Shown here: positions 15,874 through 25,056 of the stretch, piece after piece
How positions within the stretch are numbered: the stretch's first letter is position 1
Layout of the letters: each line of letters begins with the position of its first letter
DNA from: an uncultured Bacillota bacterium
GTDB taxonomy: Bacteria > Bacillota_I > Bacilli_A > RFN20 > CAG-631
Assembly: GCA_902491575.1 (NCBI GenBank)
Contig: CABUID010000019.1
Span: 1-36,272, forward strand
Direction: 5' to 3'
DNA length: 36,272 nucleotides
Notes under the pieces: generated by a model
The model's input: the letters and a program-made list of their open reading frames with translations, nothing else
Told to the model about the DNA's origin: nothing
The model's database searches: none
Position numbers and translations under genes: made by a program

Positions 15874-17144
15874 AATGACTCCTTGTCTAATACACAATAA
15901 CAACAAAAAGTTAATAATTGACTTACTTTAATAACATCTTCTTTTTGAATTTGATTATATTTTTTTAATTCTTCTTCCAGTACGAAAGAAGATGAAAAAT
16001 TGGTATAGGTCTTAATCATATTTAAAGTACCAAATAAAGTATCATCAATACTTAGCAAATCATTTTGTATACCTTCTTTGGCTTGTAAAAATTCTTCATC
16101 ACTGATATTTCCTTTTTTAAGTTCATTAATTTGATGATCGATTTCATCAATGACTTTCAATATGTTCTCACTACTCACTCCAGTCGTTACAATAAAAGTA
16201 CCATAATAAGCCGAGTAAGTAGAACTAATAGAATAACATAATCCCATTTTTTCACGAATAACCTTACCAAACTTTGAAGAAAGTGTTCCAGATAAAACTA
16301 AACGCGCAATGCGAAAAGCATATTGTTCCGGTTGATTAAATAATACGGGAATTCGATAAGCTACTGCGACTTTCGCTTGTGAGATATTTTTATAAATCCT
16401 TATGGGTTCATAAGTCTTTTTTTCAATCAGATCAAATACACTATAATCAATTTTTTGAATTCCTTTTTTCGAAAAATACTTTCTTAATATCTTTTCCATC
16501 TTCAAAAAAGAGTATTCGCCTGTTACGTATATGTCAAAAGGTGCATGAAGCAATCGACGATAATATTTTAAAATGTTTTTATGATTAAAATGCTGTAAAA
16601 CTTTTTTGTCCCCTAAACTGCTAGAAGCCATTGCAGAATGATTGTTTTGACTAATTGTCTTTTTTAATTTTTTTAAAACATAACCCATATTATATTCATC
16701 TAAACTTTCCACATCTACAAGACAATTTTGTTTGCAGATATTAAAGATATCTTCTTGGAAGTAACCTTCTTGATTAAAAAGTGGACGATAAATCATATCG
16801 TGAAAAAAAGTTAAAATTTCTTCACAAAAATTATCATCTTGAATGTATTTTGGATTAATAAAGTTTATAAAAAAATTAACAGTAAATAAAGATCCTACAT
16901 ATTCAGATTTAATTCCTACTGCCGAACCATATAAATTATCAATTTGTTTATTAAATGATTCAATACTTGGATAATTTGCACTACAATTTCCTAAATATTT
17001 TGCTAATATATTAAAAGCCGAGATATTCTTATCATCAAACTTCATTTTATAGACAACACTTATACCTATCGATTTAAATTTTTTGCTTTTATTCATATAG
17101 ATAAAACGATGTCTTCCAAACTTTATTTTTTTAAGATTCATCAT
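15870..17144 (-). CDS. M16 family peptidase-like protein, non-catalytic (YmfF type)
   Basis: A 424-residue M16-fold protein that lacks the HxxEH zinc motif in its first domain. It keeps the substrate-binding stretch FGKVIREKMGLCYSISSTYS near 295 that M16 partners use in the second domain. It probably pairs with the catalytic YmfH-type protein, as heterodimeric M16 peptidases do. The start is uncertain: an ATG at 17144 with GAGGA eleven bases upstream is chosen; an ATG at 17162 lacks a ribosome site. It overlaps the ftsK end by 14 bases. Confidence 0.85.
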   Translation of the reverse strand: MMNLKKIKFGRHRFIYMNKSKKFKSIGISVVYKMKFDDKNISAFNILAKYLGNCSANYPSIESFNKQIDNLYGSAVGIKSEYVGSLFTVNFFINFINPKYIQDDNFCEEILTFFHDMIYRPLFNQEGYFQEDIFNICKQNCLVDVESLDEYNMGYVLKKLKKTISQNNHSAMASSSLGDKKVLQHFNHKNILKYYRRLLHAPFDIYVTGEYSFLKMEKILRKYFSKKGIQKIDYSVFDLIEKKTYEPIRIYKNISQAKVAVAYRIPVLFNQPEQYAFRIARLVLSGTLSSKFGKVIREKMGLCYSISSTYSAYYGTFIVTTGVSSENILKVIDEIDHQINELKKGNISDEEFLQAKEGIQNDLLSIDDTLFGTLNMIKTYTNFSSSFVLEEELKKYNQIQKEDVIKVSQLLTFCCYCVLDKESL

Positions 17145-19887
17145 CGTTGATTTGTTCCTCATTTGTAATTAAAACTTCACGTGGTTTTGAACCATTTTCA
17201 GGTCCAACAATGCCATTTTCTTCAAGCATGTCGATATAACGTGCTGCTTTGGAATAGCCAATACCAAATTTTCTTTGTAAAAAAGAAGTGGAAGCTTTTC
17301 CTTCTTTAATAACAAAACGCTTTATCTCCTCAAATAAGGAGTCAACAGCATCATTTTCATTGTTATTATTACCCGATAATGCATATTTTAATTTCTCATC
17401 TTCTGCTTTTTCTTCTTCTGTCCTTAAATCTAAGAAATTAGGATCATATTGTGGACCAGCTTGTTTTTTACAATATTCAACAACATCACTAATTTCTTTA
17501 TCGGAAACATAAACCCCTTGAACCCTTCTTAATCCAGTAAAATCAGGAGTTAATAGCAACATGTCTCCATTATTTAATAACTTTTCTGCTCCTCCTACAT
17601 CAATAACAGTTCTTGAATCAACCAAAGAAGACAAACGGAACGTCATACGACAAGGAAGATTCGTTTTAATAGTTCCAGGAATAACATTCACATCAGGTCT
17701 TTGCGTCGATAAAATTAGATGAATACCTGCTGCACGTCCTAATTGAGCTAATTTTTGAATTTTTTCTTCAACAATATTATGATTCTTGCAAAGCATTAAT
17801 TCCGCAAATTCATCTACAACCAAAAGGATAAATGGCATTTTATAATTTCCATTTGCCACCATGTATTCATTATATGAAGCAATATTTTTTACTCCGACTT
17901 TCGAAAAAGTTGTAAATCTTTTATCCATTTCAAGACAAAGTTTATCTAAAGCCACTCGAGCTTTTTCAGATTCGGTTATAATTGGGCATAATAAATGTGG
18001 AATATCTTTATAAAATAACATTTCCACACGCTTTGGATCCACCATAATCAAGCGAACTTCACTTGGCTTATAATTCATTAAAATGCTTAAGATAATCGTA
18101 TTTGCACATACAGATTTGCCAGAATTAGTAGCACCTGAAATGAGACAATGTGGCATGTCACAAATAGGGAAAGATAAAGGTGTCCCTGTAATATCCTTTC
18201 CTACTGGAACATAGAGTTTTTGCTTTTTATTCGGCATCTTCGTAATGATTTCTTTCATTGACACCATTGCACGATGAAGATTTGGTACTTCAATACCAAT
18301 GGCTGATTTTCCAGGAATTGGCGATTCTATTCGAATAGAATTGACACCTAATGCCAATTTAAAGTCTTCTTGAAGATTCGTAAAGGATCCTACTCGTACA
18401 CCTGGTGCTAAAGCAATCTCAAAACGCGTAACAGAAGGACCAACTACAAAAGCATTAATAGTCGCAGAAACATTTAATTCTCTCATTTTTTCCATTAAAA
18501 TTTCCGCTTTTTCTTTTGCTACTTCCTCGTTTTGTGCATTAGCCCCATTATCAGAAGCATCTTTTAATAAATATAATGGTGGTAATTCATAAGGGATTTC
18601 GTTAAAATCAGCTGTTTCTTTTCCTTTTTCAAGATTCTTATTTTTTAAATTTGCAATTTTTTCATCAATCGCATTATTTTCCTTAATAAGGACATCTTCT
18701 AAATTTTCAAATTGTACTTTTTCTTCTATTTCAATTTGTTTCTCATTCTTTTCTTTTATTTCAAAAGATTCGTGTATATTTTCTAATTTAACATTTTCAT
18801 CTACTTCAAAAGTGGGTTTCAATTGAATTTCATCTTGAATCAGTTGTTGTTCCTTTGAATCCATATTTTGAGTATTTAATGATGTCATTTTTAAATCTTT
18901 CTTTTCTTTGTTTTCTTTTTCAATTTCAGCAAAATCTTCTGAATAAGTATCTGTCAAGCGAACTTCACTTGAAAAATCATTCACTGTTGAACTCTTTGGA
19001 TTTAAAATAGTTTCTGGATAAATATCATCGTCAAAAGAAGATAAAATATTGGATAATTTATTATCTTTTTTATTACTTGATTTAAAATAATTGTAATTAT
19101 CTCCTGTAATATTAATTTCTGTTGTTTCGAGTAAATCATCTATGTTTTCACTATTATTTTCTGTTTGTAAATTAAATTCTATGGCTTTTTCTTCTTTCAA
19201 TTTTTCTTGTCGAAGCTGTTCTTCTTTTTCTTGCTTTTCTTTTTTCAGTTTTTTCCTTTCAGCACGTTTTTCAGAAGACTTTTTATAGATTTTTTTAATA
19301 AAACGAATGACTTTGGCAATATAAGGAGCTAAGAAAATAAAGATAGTTCCACCTAAAATAATCCAACTAATAACAATTGTAATGGTATAATTTTGAGATG
19401 TAATACTATTGATAATTCCATAAATCATATAACCGATCATTCCGCCACCTAATTGCGTAATACTATTTTCTTCATTTGCCAATAAAAAACGATAATTCCA
19501 ACGATAGATTCCATCTCTTCCTATATAACGCCCAAAGCATGTAGAAAAAGTCATTGTTTGATTAGGTTCTGTAGCGGTTGCTAAAGTCAAAGAAAAAAGA
19601 ATGATTAAACTGATTAAAATATATTGAATCGTCGAAAATGAATTAAATACTTTTTTAAACATTAGCATATAAATTCCCATAATCGCTACAATTAATAAAG
19701 CAATAGGTGTAAAAGAACCAAATAAAAAAGAAAAAGGAACACTTAAAGCACAACCAATATCACTGGATGTATAACATAATATACTATAAACAATTAGGAA
19801 TAAACCGATTAAACGGGTTAATGATGTTTTTTGTTCATCTTCTATAGAAACATTATTATTTTTTAAATTACTTTTTTTCTCTTTCAT
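17131..19887 (-). CDS. spoIIIE: DNA translocase FtsK/SpoIIIE
   Basis: A 918-residue DNA pump. About four membrane segments lie in the first ~190 residues, followed by a charged, low-complexity linker (~195-460) rich in Glu and Lys. The motor has Walker A GATNSGKS and Walker B LLVVDEFAELM, with LILSTQRPDVNVIPG downstream. The C-terminal winged-helix gamma domain (SFLQRKFGIGYSKAARYIDMLEE) reads chromosome polarity signals. It moves DNA through closing septa at division or into the forespore. The start has AGGTGA at five bases. In a spore-former with sigF nearby, a SpoIIIE role is likely, but a second paralogue elsewhere cannot be excluded. Confidence 0.95.
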   Translation of the reverse strand: MKEKKSNLKNNNVSIEDEQKTSLTRLIGLFLIVYSILCYTSSDIGCALSVPFSFLFGSFTPIALLIVAIMGIYMLMFKKVFNSFSTIQYILISLIILFSLTLATATEPNQTMTFSTCFGRYIGRDGIYRWNYRFLLANEENSITQLGGGMIGYMIYGIINSITSQNYTITIVISWIILGGTIFIFLAPYIAKVIRFIKKIYKKSSEKRAERKKLKKEKQEKEEQLRQEKLKEEKAIEFNLQTENNSENIDDLLETTEINITGDNYNYFKSSNKKDNKLSNILSSFDDDIYPETILNPKSSTVNDFSSEVRLTDTYSEDFAEIEKENKEKKDLKMTSLNTQNMDSKEQQLIQDEIQLKPTFEVDENVKLENIHESFEIKEKNEKQIEIEEKVQFENLEDVLIKENNAIDEKIANLKNKNLEKGKETADFNEIPYELPPLYLLKDASDNGANAQNEEVAKEKAEILMEKMRELNVSATINAFVVGPSVTRFEIALAPGVRVGSFTNLQEDFKLALGVNSIRIESPIPGKSAIGIEVPNLHRAMVSMKEIITKMPNKKQKLYVPVGKDITGTPLSFPICDMPHCLISGATNSGKSVCANTIILSILMNYKPSEVRLIMVDPKRVEMLFYKDIPHLLCPIITESEKARVALDKLCLEMDKRFTTFSKVGVKNIASYNEYMVANGNYKMPFILLVVDEFAELMLCKNHNIVEEKIQKLAQLGRAAGIHLILSTQRPDVNVIPGTIKTNLPCRMTFRLSSLVDSRTVIDVGGAEKLLNNGDMLLLTPDFTGLRRVQGVYVSDKEISDVVEYCKKQAGPQYDPNFLDLRTEEEKAEDEKLKYALSGNNNNENDAVDSLFEEIKRFVIKEGKASTSFLQRKFGIGYSKAARYIDMLEENGIVGPENGSKPREVLITNEEQINDDES

Positions 19888-20004
19888 TGAAATCACCTAC
19901 TGCTATTATTATATCTTTTTTTCTTTTTAAAATAAATAACAAAGTTATTTAATCCACATTTTATATTTTTAAGTTTAATTTGTATTCCATAAAATTATGG
20001 TGAT

Positions 20005-20056
20005 GAAAAAAGGAACGTTATTTAAAGGGATTATTTTCATCACTTTATCCGTTCCT
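20005..20056 (-). terminator. Terminator after dnaJ
   Basis: Minus-strand AGGAACG and CGTTCCT arms, with a long loop that can form an inner GGAT/ATCC stem, followed by TTTTTT. It starts six bases after the dnaJ stop. Confidence 0.75.
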
Positions 20057-20061
20057 CATTC

Positions 20062-21207
20062 TTATAATTTATACATTTTCTTTACTTTTTCTGTAAAAGC
20101 TTCTGTTGGACGATTTTTTCCTTTTAATTCTGTATTTCTCAATGCTTCATACATCGCCTTTTCTTCTCTTGAAAGCGCAGTAGGTGTTTTAATTAATAAA
20201 TGAACAATCTCATCTCCATATACATCACTATTTACACTTTTAAATCCTCGATTTCTAATTTTAATGGTATCGCCTGTCTGAGCACCTGATGGAATTGTAA
20301 TCTTTTCCACTCCATAAACTGTAGGTACTTCAACATTACCTCCTAAAATAGCATCTAAAGGTGAAATCGGTAATTCCATATGAATATTGTTTCCATCACG
20401 TTTGAAAGTAGTTGATTCTTCAACTAATATTTCAATATATAAATCTCCACATTCGCCACCGAGTTTACCAGGTTGTCCTTTTCCTTGAAGTCTTAATTGT
20501 CTACCATTACCGATGCCTTGTGGAATTCTTAAATCATAGTTTTCTTTAACTTTTTCATAACCATTTCCACCACAAGTAGTACAACGTACTTTAATACGTT
20601 TTCCCACACCATTACAATCAGGACAAGTTCTTTCTGAAGTCATAGAACCTAATAAAGTTTGTTGAGTTACACGAACTCTACCTGTTCCACGGCATCGACT
20701 ACAAGTTTCAAAGTCTCTTGGCGTTTGTGCACCTGTTCCATGACAATTTGAACACATTTTGTAATAAGTTAAAGGAATCGTTTTATTAACACCTTTTACC
20801 GATTCCATAAAGGATATTCTCAATTGAGAAAAAACATCTTCTCCACGTGTTGGACCTGCTGATTGAGAAGATCTTTGACGAGCGCCTCCACCAAAAAATT
20901 GAGCAAAAATATCACCTAAATCTGAAAAATCAGCTCCTGCACCATTAAAGCCTCCAGCACCATTGAAACCACCAGCTTGTGGGTCTACACCAGGCCATCC
21001 AAATTGATCATAACGTGCTTTTTTATCTGTATCGGATAAAATATCATACGCTTCTTGAACTTCTTTAAATTTATCTGCTGCTCCTGGTTCATGATTTAAA
21101 TCTGGATGATATTTCTTTGCCATTTTACGGTATGCTTGTTTTATCTCGTCTTGTGAAGCATTTTTATTAATTCCCAAGGTCTCGTATACATCTTTTTTTT
21201 CAGCCAT
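20062..21207 (-). CDS. dnaJ: Chaperone DnaJ
   Basis: A 381-residue type I J-protein. The J domain (1-70) has the HPD motif in KKYHPDLN. A Gly/Phe-rich segment (about 75-115) follows. Four zinc-finger repeats (CSNCHGTG, CSRCRGTG, CPDCNGVG, CTTCGGNG) lie near 147-212, then the substrate-binding C-terminal domains. It delivers unfolded proteins to DnaK and stimulates its ATPase. AAGGAG lies eight bases from the chosen ATG; a start seven codons upstream lacks one. It is the last gene of the hrcA operon. Confidence 0.97.
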   Translation of the reverse strand: MAEKKDVYETLGINKNASQDEIKQAYRKMAKKYHPDLNHEPGAADKFKEVQEAYDILSDTDKKARYDQFGWPGVDPQAGGFNGAGGFNGAGADFSDLGDIFAQFFGGGARQRSSQSAGPTRGEDVFSQLRISFMESVKGVNKTIPLTYYKMCSNCHGTGAQTPRDFETCSRCRGTGRVRVTQQTLLGSMTSERTCPDCNGVGKRIKVRCTTCGGNGYEKVKENYDLRIPQGIGNGRQLRLQGKGQPGKLGGECGDLYIEILVEESTTFKRDGNNIHMELPISPLDAILGGNVEVPTVYGVEKITIPSGAQTGDTIKIRNRGFKSVNSDVYGDEIVHLLIKTPTALSREEKAMYEALRNTELKGKNRPTEAFTEKVKKMYKL

Positions 21208-21233
21208 AAGATTCACTCCTTTATACAAAGTTA

Positions 21234-21258
21234 GGAGTGTAGGAATACTCTACACTCC
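21234..21258 (-). other. Strong hairpin between dnaK and dnaJ
   Basis: Perfect 9-bp arms GGAGTGTAG and CTACACTCC around a seven-base loop, with only a weak T-tract (TAACTTTG) after it. It may act as a partial terminator or as an mRNA stabiliser that sets DnaK above DnaJ. Confidence 0.65.
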
Positions 21259-21273
21259 AATTCATTATTTTAA

Positions 21274-23103
21274 TTATGCATTAATTGGTGCATCATCCGA
21301 TCCTGAAGAATTATTACTTCCTTGATCAGAAGAGCCTGGGGCTTGGTAACCTGCACCAGCTTGTTGAGCTGCTTGTTCATAACGAGCAAATTTTTGTTCA
21401 TATTCAGGCAACTTATTCTTTAATTCATCTACTGGTAAATTATTCATATCATTTCTTAAATCAGCAATGTCAGCTTTTAATTGATTTGTTACTTCTTCGG
21501 AAACTTTATCGCCAACTTCGCTCATTCTTTGTTCCATTGTATTAATATAGGATTCAGCCTTATTCTTTGTTTCAGCTTCATCTCTTCTTTTTTCGTCTTC
21601 CGCTTTATGTGCTTCTGCTTCTTTCACCATTTTTTCAATATCATCTTTGCTTAAACCAGATGAACCAGTAATGGTAATGGATTGTTCTTGATTTGTATCT
21701 AAATCTTTTGCTTTGACAGCGACAATACCATTCGCATCAATATTAAAGGTTACTTCAATACGAGGAGTTCCACGACGTGCAGGACGAATACCTGTTAATT
21801 GGAAATGACCTAATAGCTTATTGTCTCTTGCCATTTGTCTTTCACCTTGATAAACTTGAATGTCTACTGCAGGTTGATTATCTTCTGCTGTTGAAAATAC
21901 TTGTGATTTCGTTGTAGGTATAGTTGTATTACGAGGAATTAATACCGTCATTACTCCACCTAATGTTTCAATACCAAGTGATAATGGAGTAACATCTAGT
22001 AATAAAACATCTTTTACATCTCCTCTTAAAATACCACCTTGAATAGCTGCACCAATTGAAACAGATTCATCAGGGTTAATGGATTTATTTGGTTCTTTAC
22101 CTAATAAACGTTTTACTGAATCTGTAACAGCAGGCATACGAGTAGAACCACCAACTAATAAAATTTCATCAATTTGACTTGGATTTAATCCAGCATCCGA
22201 TAAAGCTTTTTTAACAGGAGCTTCCGTTCTATCTAATAAGTTTTGAGTCATAGATTGGAATTTTGCACGTGTTAATTTTCTTTCAAAATTATATGGACCT
22301 TCCGCTGTCATAGCAAGGAATGGTAACATAATGGTTGTTTCTACCATACCAGATAGTTCAATTTTAGCTTTTTCTGCTGCGTCTTTTAAACGTTGCATAG
22401 CCATTTTATCATTTTTTAAATCTAAGCCTTTTTCAATCATGATTTCATCTAATATCCATTTTGAAATGGCATTATCCCAGTCATCTCCACCAAGATTACT
22501 ATCACCAGAAGTAGAAATAACTTCAAAAGTTCCTTCACCAATATCTAAAATAGAAACATCAAATGTACCACCACCAAGGTCATACACTAAAACTTTTTCA
22601 TTAGATTTATTTTCCATACCATAAGCTAAAGCAGCTGCAGTAGGTTCTGAAATAATTCTTACTACATCTAATCCAGCAATAATACCTGCATCTTTTGTAG
22701 CTTGTCTTTGAGCATCATTGAAGTATGCTGGAACTGTAATGACTGCCTTTTCAATTTTTGTACCAAGATTATCTTCAGCATATTTTTTCATATAGGCTAA
22801 GATTTTAGCACTGACTTCTTGTGGTGTTAAATCTTTATTTAAACAACCAATGTGTACTTTTTCATTCGTACCCATTTTTCTTTTAATGGAGTAAACTGTA
22901 TCGGGATTTGTGACCATTTGACGTTTAGCTGCATCACCCACAATTTCTTCTCCTGAATTTTTAAAAGCAACAACAGATGGCGTTGTATTTTTTCCTTCTG
23001 GATTAGGAATCACTTTCCATTTTCCATCTGCTTGCATATAAGATACGACAGAATTTGTTGTACCTAAATCGATACCGATAATAATATTATTGTTATTTGC
23101 CAT
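21274..23103 (-). CDS. dnaK: Chaperone DnaK (Hsp70)
   Basis: A 609-residue Hsp70 of normal length for Gram-positives. The nucleotide-binding domain shows IIGIDLGTTNSVVSY at the start, VYDLGGGTFDVSI near 173 and ILLVGGSTRMPAV near 315. The interdomain linker DVLLLDVTPLSLGIE lies near 365. The lid is followed by a Gly/Ser-rich tail. It folds proteins in an ATP cycle with DnaJ and GrpE. The start has GGAGG at eight bases. It sits in the standard hrcA-grpE-dnaK-dnaJ order. Confidence 0.98.
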   Translation of the reverse strand: MANNNNIIIGIDLGTTNSVVSYMQADGKWKVIPNPEGKNTTPSVVAFKNSGEEIVGDAAKRQMVTNPDTVYSIKRKMGTNEKVHIGCLNKDLTPQEVSAKILAYMKKYAEDNLGTKIEKAVITVPAYFNDAQRQATKDAGIIAGLDVVRIISEPTAAALAYGMENKSNEKVLVYDLGGGTFDVSILDIGEGTFEVISTSGDSNLGGDDWDNAISKWILDEIMIEKGLDLKNDKMAMQRLKDAAEKAKIELSGMVETTIMLPFLAMTAEGPYNFERKLTRAKFQSMTQNLLDRTEAPVKKALSDAGLNPSQIDEILLVGGSTRMPAVTDSVKRLLGKEPNKSINPDESVSIGAAIQGGILRGDVKDVLLLDVTPLSLGIETLGGVMTVLIPRNTTIPTTKSQVFSTAEDNQPAVDIQVYQGERQMARDNKLLGHFQLTGIRPARRGTPRIEVTFNIDANGIVAVKAKDLDTNQEQSITITGSSGLSKDDIEKMVKEAEAHKAEDEKRRDEAETKNKAESYINTMEQRMSEVGDKVSEEVTNQLKADIADLRNDMNNLPVDELKNKLPEYEQKFARYEQAAQQAGAGYQAPGSSDQGSNNSSGSDDAPINA

Positions 23104-23121
23104 AAATTTATCCTCCTAACA

Positions 23122-23772
23122 CTAAGCATCAGCTTGTGTACTTTCATTTACATTTTCATTTTCAACTTTTTTTTCATCATTTTTAGATTTACCAACAATG
23201 ACTGTAACGGGTTTAATTAAACGATCATGAATCTTGTAACCTTTACGAACGATTTTAATGATTGTATTTTCAAGAGACTCGTCTTCTACTTCTTGTGCTT
23301 CCATGGCACTATGAATGGTATGATCAAATTTATCTCCTATTTTTACTTTAATCTCACTGACTCCTTCGCTTTCTAAAGCTTGAACCATTTGTCGATAAAC
23401 CATATCAAAACCTTGTATATAAGGTTTAACTTCATTCGGTAGATTATCTACACTTTCGATAACCATAGAAAACATTTCAAAACTTGGAATTAATTTTTCT
23501 GCTAAATCTTGAGATGCATATTTTAATACTTGATGATATTCTTTATCGTATTGTTTTCTTTGGTTATCCATATCTGCTATGGAACGATAATACTTATCTT
23601 TAAACATTTCAAGTTGTTCTTTTAAAGAAGCAATCTCTTCTTCTTTGGAATCGAGTTCTTTTTTTAACTTATCTTTCTTTTCTTTTTTTTCTTCTTTTTT
23701 ATTTTTTTCCAATGAATCTTCTTCTTCTATTTTTTCTGAATCTTGATTCTTATCTTTAACCTCTTCCGTCAT
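23122..23772 (-). CDS. grpE: Nucleotide exchange factor GrpE
   Basis: A 216-residue protein. The first ~60 residues are almost all charged (Glu/Lys repeats), continuing into a long helix (about 35-80) that forms the GrpE dimer coiled coil. The C-terminal beta domain has GVSEIKVKIGDKFDHTIHSA and IKIVRKGYKIHDRLIKPVTV near 138-190. It releases ADP from DnaK. The start follows hrcA with no gap and has GGAGG eight bases away. The acidic N-terminal extension is longer than in many homologues. Confidence 0.96.
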   Translation of the reverse strand: MTEEVKDKNQDSEKIEEEDSLEKNKKEEKKEKKDKLKKELDSKEEEIASLKEQLEMFKDKYYRSIADMDNQRKQYDKEYHQVLKYASQDLAEKLIPSFEMFSMVIESVDNLPNEVKPYIQGFDMVYRQMVQALESEGVSEIKVKIGDKFDHTIHSAMEAQEVEDESLENTIIKIVRKGYKIHDRLIKPVTVIVGKSKNDEKKVENENVNESTQADA

Positions 23773-24804
23773 TTAAGATTCCTCCTTTTTATTATTTTCT
23801 AATTCTTCTAATTTATTATTTAAGAATTCTAAAGCTTCAATAACTTGATTATAGTCCATTCTTGTAGGGCCTATCACGCACACACTACCTAAATTACTTT
23901 GATTTACCTTTAATTTTGTTGAAACAACAGATATATCCGATAAATCATCCAGTTTATTCTCTTTACCAATACTTACATTAATTCCTTCTTCATTATCGAA
24001 ACTTTTCCATATATTCGTATTTTCAAGCAAAGAAGCAATTTTTTTTATTTTCTCAATATCGGAAAAATCTTTTTGAGATAATAAATTGTTTTTCCCATAA
24101 TATGAAATTCTTTCTTGAGCAAATTTTAAAAATGTATTGGCAAAAGCATTGTAAACCATTTCATAATTTTTAATATGTTCAGACAAAACAAGTTGGACAC
24201 CATCTAAAACACTACTTATCTGATTTAATTGGATGCCTGAAATTCTTTTGTTGATGATTTTTATACAATCTTGCAATTCTTCTAATTTTGTTTCCCCTGG
24301 AATATTAATTGTTTTATGTTCAACATAACCACTATTTGTTATAAAAATAACTATTGCCGTTGATGTATTCAAAGGAATTAATTCTACTTTTGCAATTGAT
24401 TCTTCATTACCATTAGGTCCCATTACAACAGAAACTAAATTTGTCATATTGGATATGATGGCACAACATTCATCAATAATTTGATCCGTATGCATAACCG
24501 CACCATTTTCGTCAATAAACTTATTTAAACGATCTTTTATCAAATTAGCTTTGTCATCTTTACTACGTAAATGTTCAATATAATAACGATATCCCTTTGA
24601 TGAAGGTACTCTTCCAGATGAAGTATGTGGCTTTTCAATATACCCTTCTTCTTCAAGATTAAACATTTCATTACGTATAGTGGCACTTGAAAGTTTCAAA
24701 TCATAAGTATCAATTAAGGTTTGACTTCCAATGGGTTTGGCTGTTTTAATAAATTCTTCAACAATCAATTTAAGAATTAAAAATCTTCTTGATACTTGTT
24801 CCAT
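23773..24804 (-). CDS. hrcA: Heat-inducible transcription repressor HrcA
   Basis: A 343-residue HrcA. The N-terminal winged helix has SSATIRNEMFNLEEEGYIEKPHTSSGRVPSSKGYRYY-type sequence around residues 38-75. The middle GAF-like part and the C-terminal VIGPTRMDYNQVIEALEFLN (near 310) are typical. It represses its own operon by binding CIRCE, and its fold is maintained by GroE in studied species. Two CIRCE elements lie in its promoter. It starts with GAGGT six bases upstream. Confidence 0.96.
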   Translation of the reverse strand: MEQVSRRFLILKLIVEEFIKTAKPIGSQTLIDTYDLKLSSATIRNEMFNLEEEGYIEKPHTSSGRVPSSKGYRYYIEHLRSKDDKANLIKDRLNKFIDENGAVMHTDQIIDECCAIISNMTNLVSVVMGPNGNEESIAKVELIPLNTSTAIVIFITNSGYVEHKTINIPGETKLEELQDCIKIINKRISGIQLNQISSVLDGVQLVLSEHIKNYEMVYNAFANTFLKFAQERISYYGKNNLLSQKDFSDIEKIKKIASLLENTNIWKSFDNEEGINVSIGKENKLDDLSDISVVSTKLKVNQSNLGSVCVIGPTRMDYNQVIEALEFLNNKLEELENNKKEES

Positions 24805-24816
24805 GTTTCTACCTCA

Positions 24817-24843
24817 TTAGCACTTTTTGTTTTCAAGTGCTAA
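24817..24843. promoter_or_regulatory. CIRCE operator 1 (promoter-proximal to hrcA)
   Basis: TTAGCACTT, nine-base spacer, AAGTGCTAA: a perfect inverted repeat in the 9-N9-9 form of CIRCE, with one symmetric change from the usual TTAGCACTC. It lies between the -10 and the hrcA ribosome site. Confidence 0.93.
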
Positions 24844-24847
24844 TACT

Positions 24848-24875
24848 ATTATACACATTTTATTAGCACTGTCAA
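24848..24875 (-). promoter_or_regulatory. Sigma-A promoter of the hrcA operon
   Basis: TTGACA (24870-24875), 16-base spacer, TATAAT (24848-24853) on the minus strand. Both hexamers are consensus. CIRCE operators lie on each side. Confidence 0.9.
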
Positions 24876-24889
24876 CAAAAGATTGCTAA
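24863..24889. promoter_or_regulatory. CIRCE operator 2 (overlapping the -35)
   Basis: TTAGCACTG, nine-base spacer, GATTGCTAA: seven of nine positions pair, with the 9-N9-9 layout. It covers the -35 hexamer and lies 46 bp from operator 1. Confidence 0.75.
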
Positions 24890-25056
24890 TTTTTTTTATT
24901 TTTCTTTTTTTTCTTCTTCTTTTTATAATTATTCTATAATAATTTAAATTCAGTTATCTTTTTTATTCTAATTTCTACCATTGGTTGAGTTTATTCTTTT
25001 TTTATGTTAGGTATTCTTTTTTCAAAATGTGTATAATTGTTTTAGAGGTGATAAGG

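Noticed and set aside
19997..20203. A plus-strand frame beginning in the dnaJ terminator
   Set aside because: It overlaps the terminator and dnaJ 3' end and has a signal-like look only by chance.
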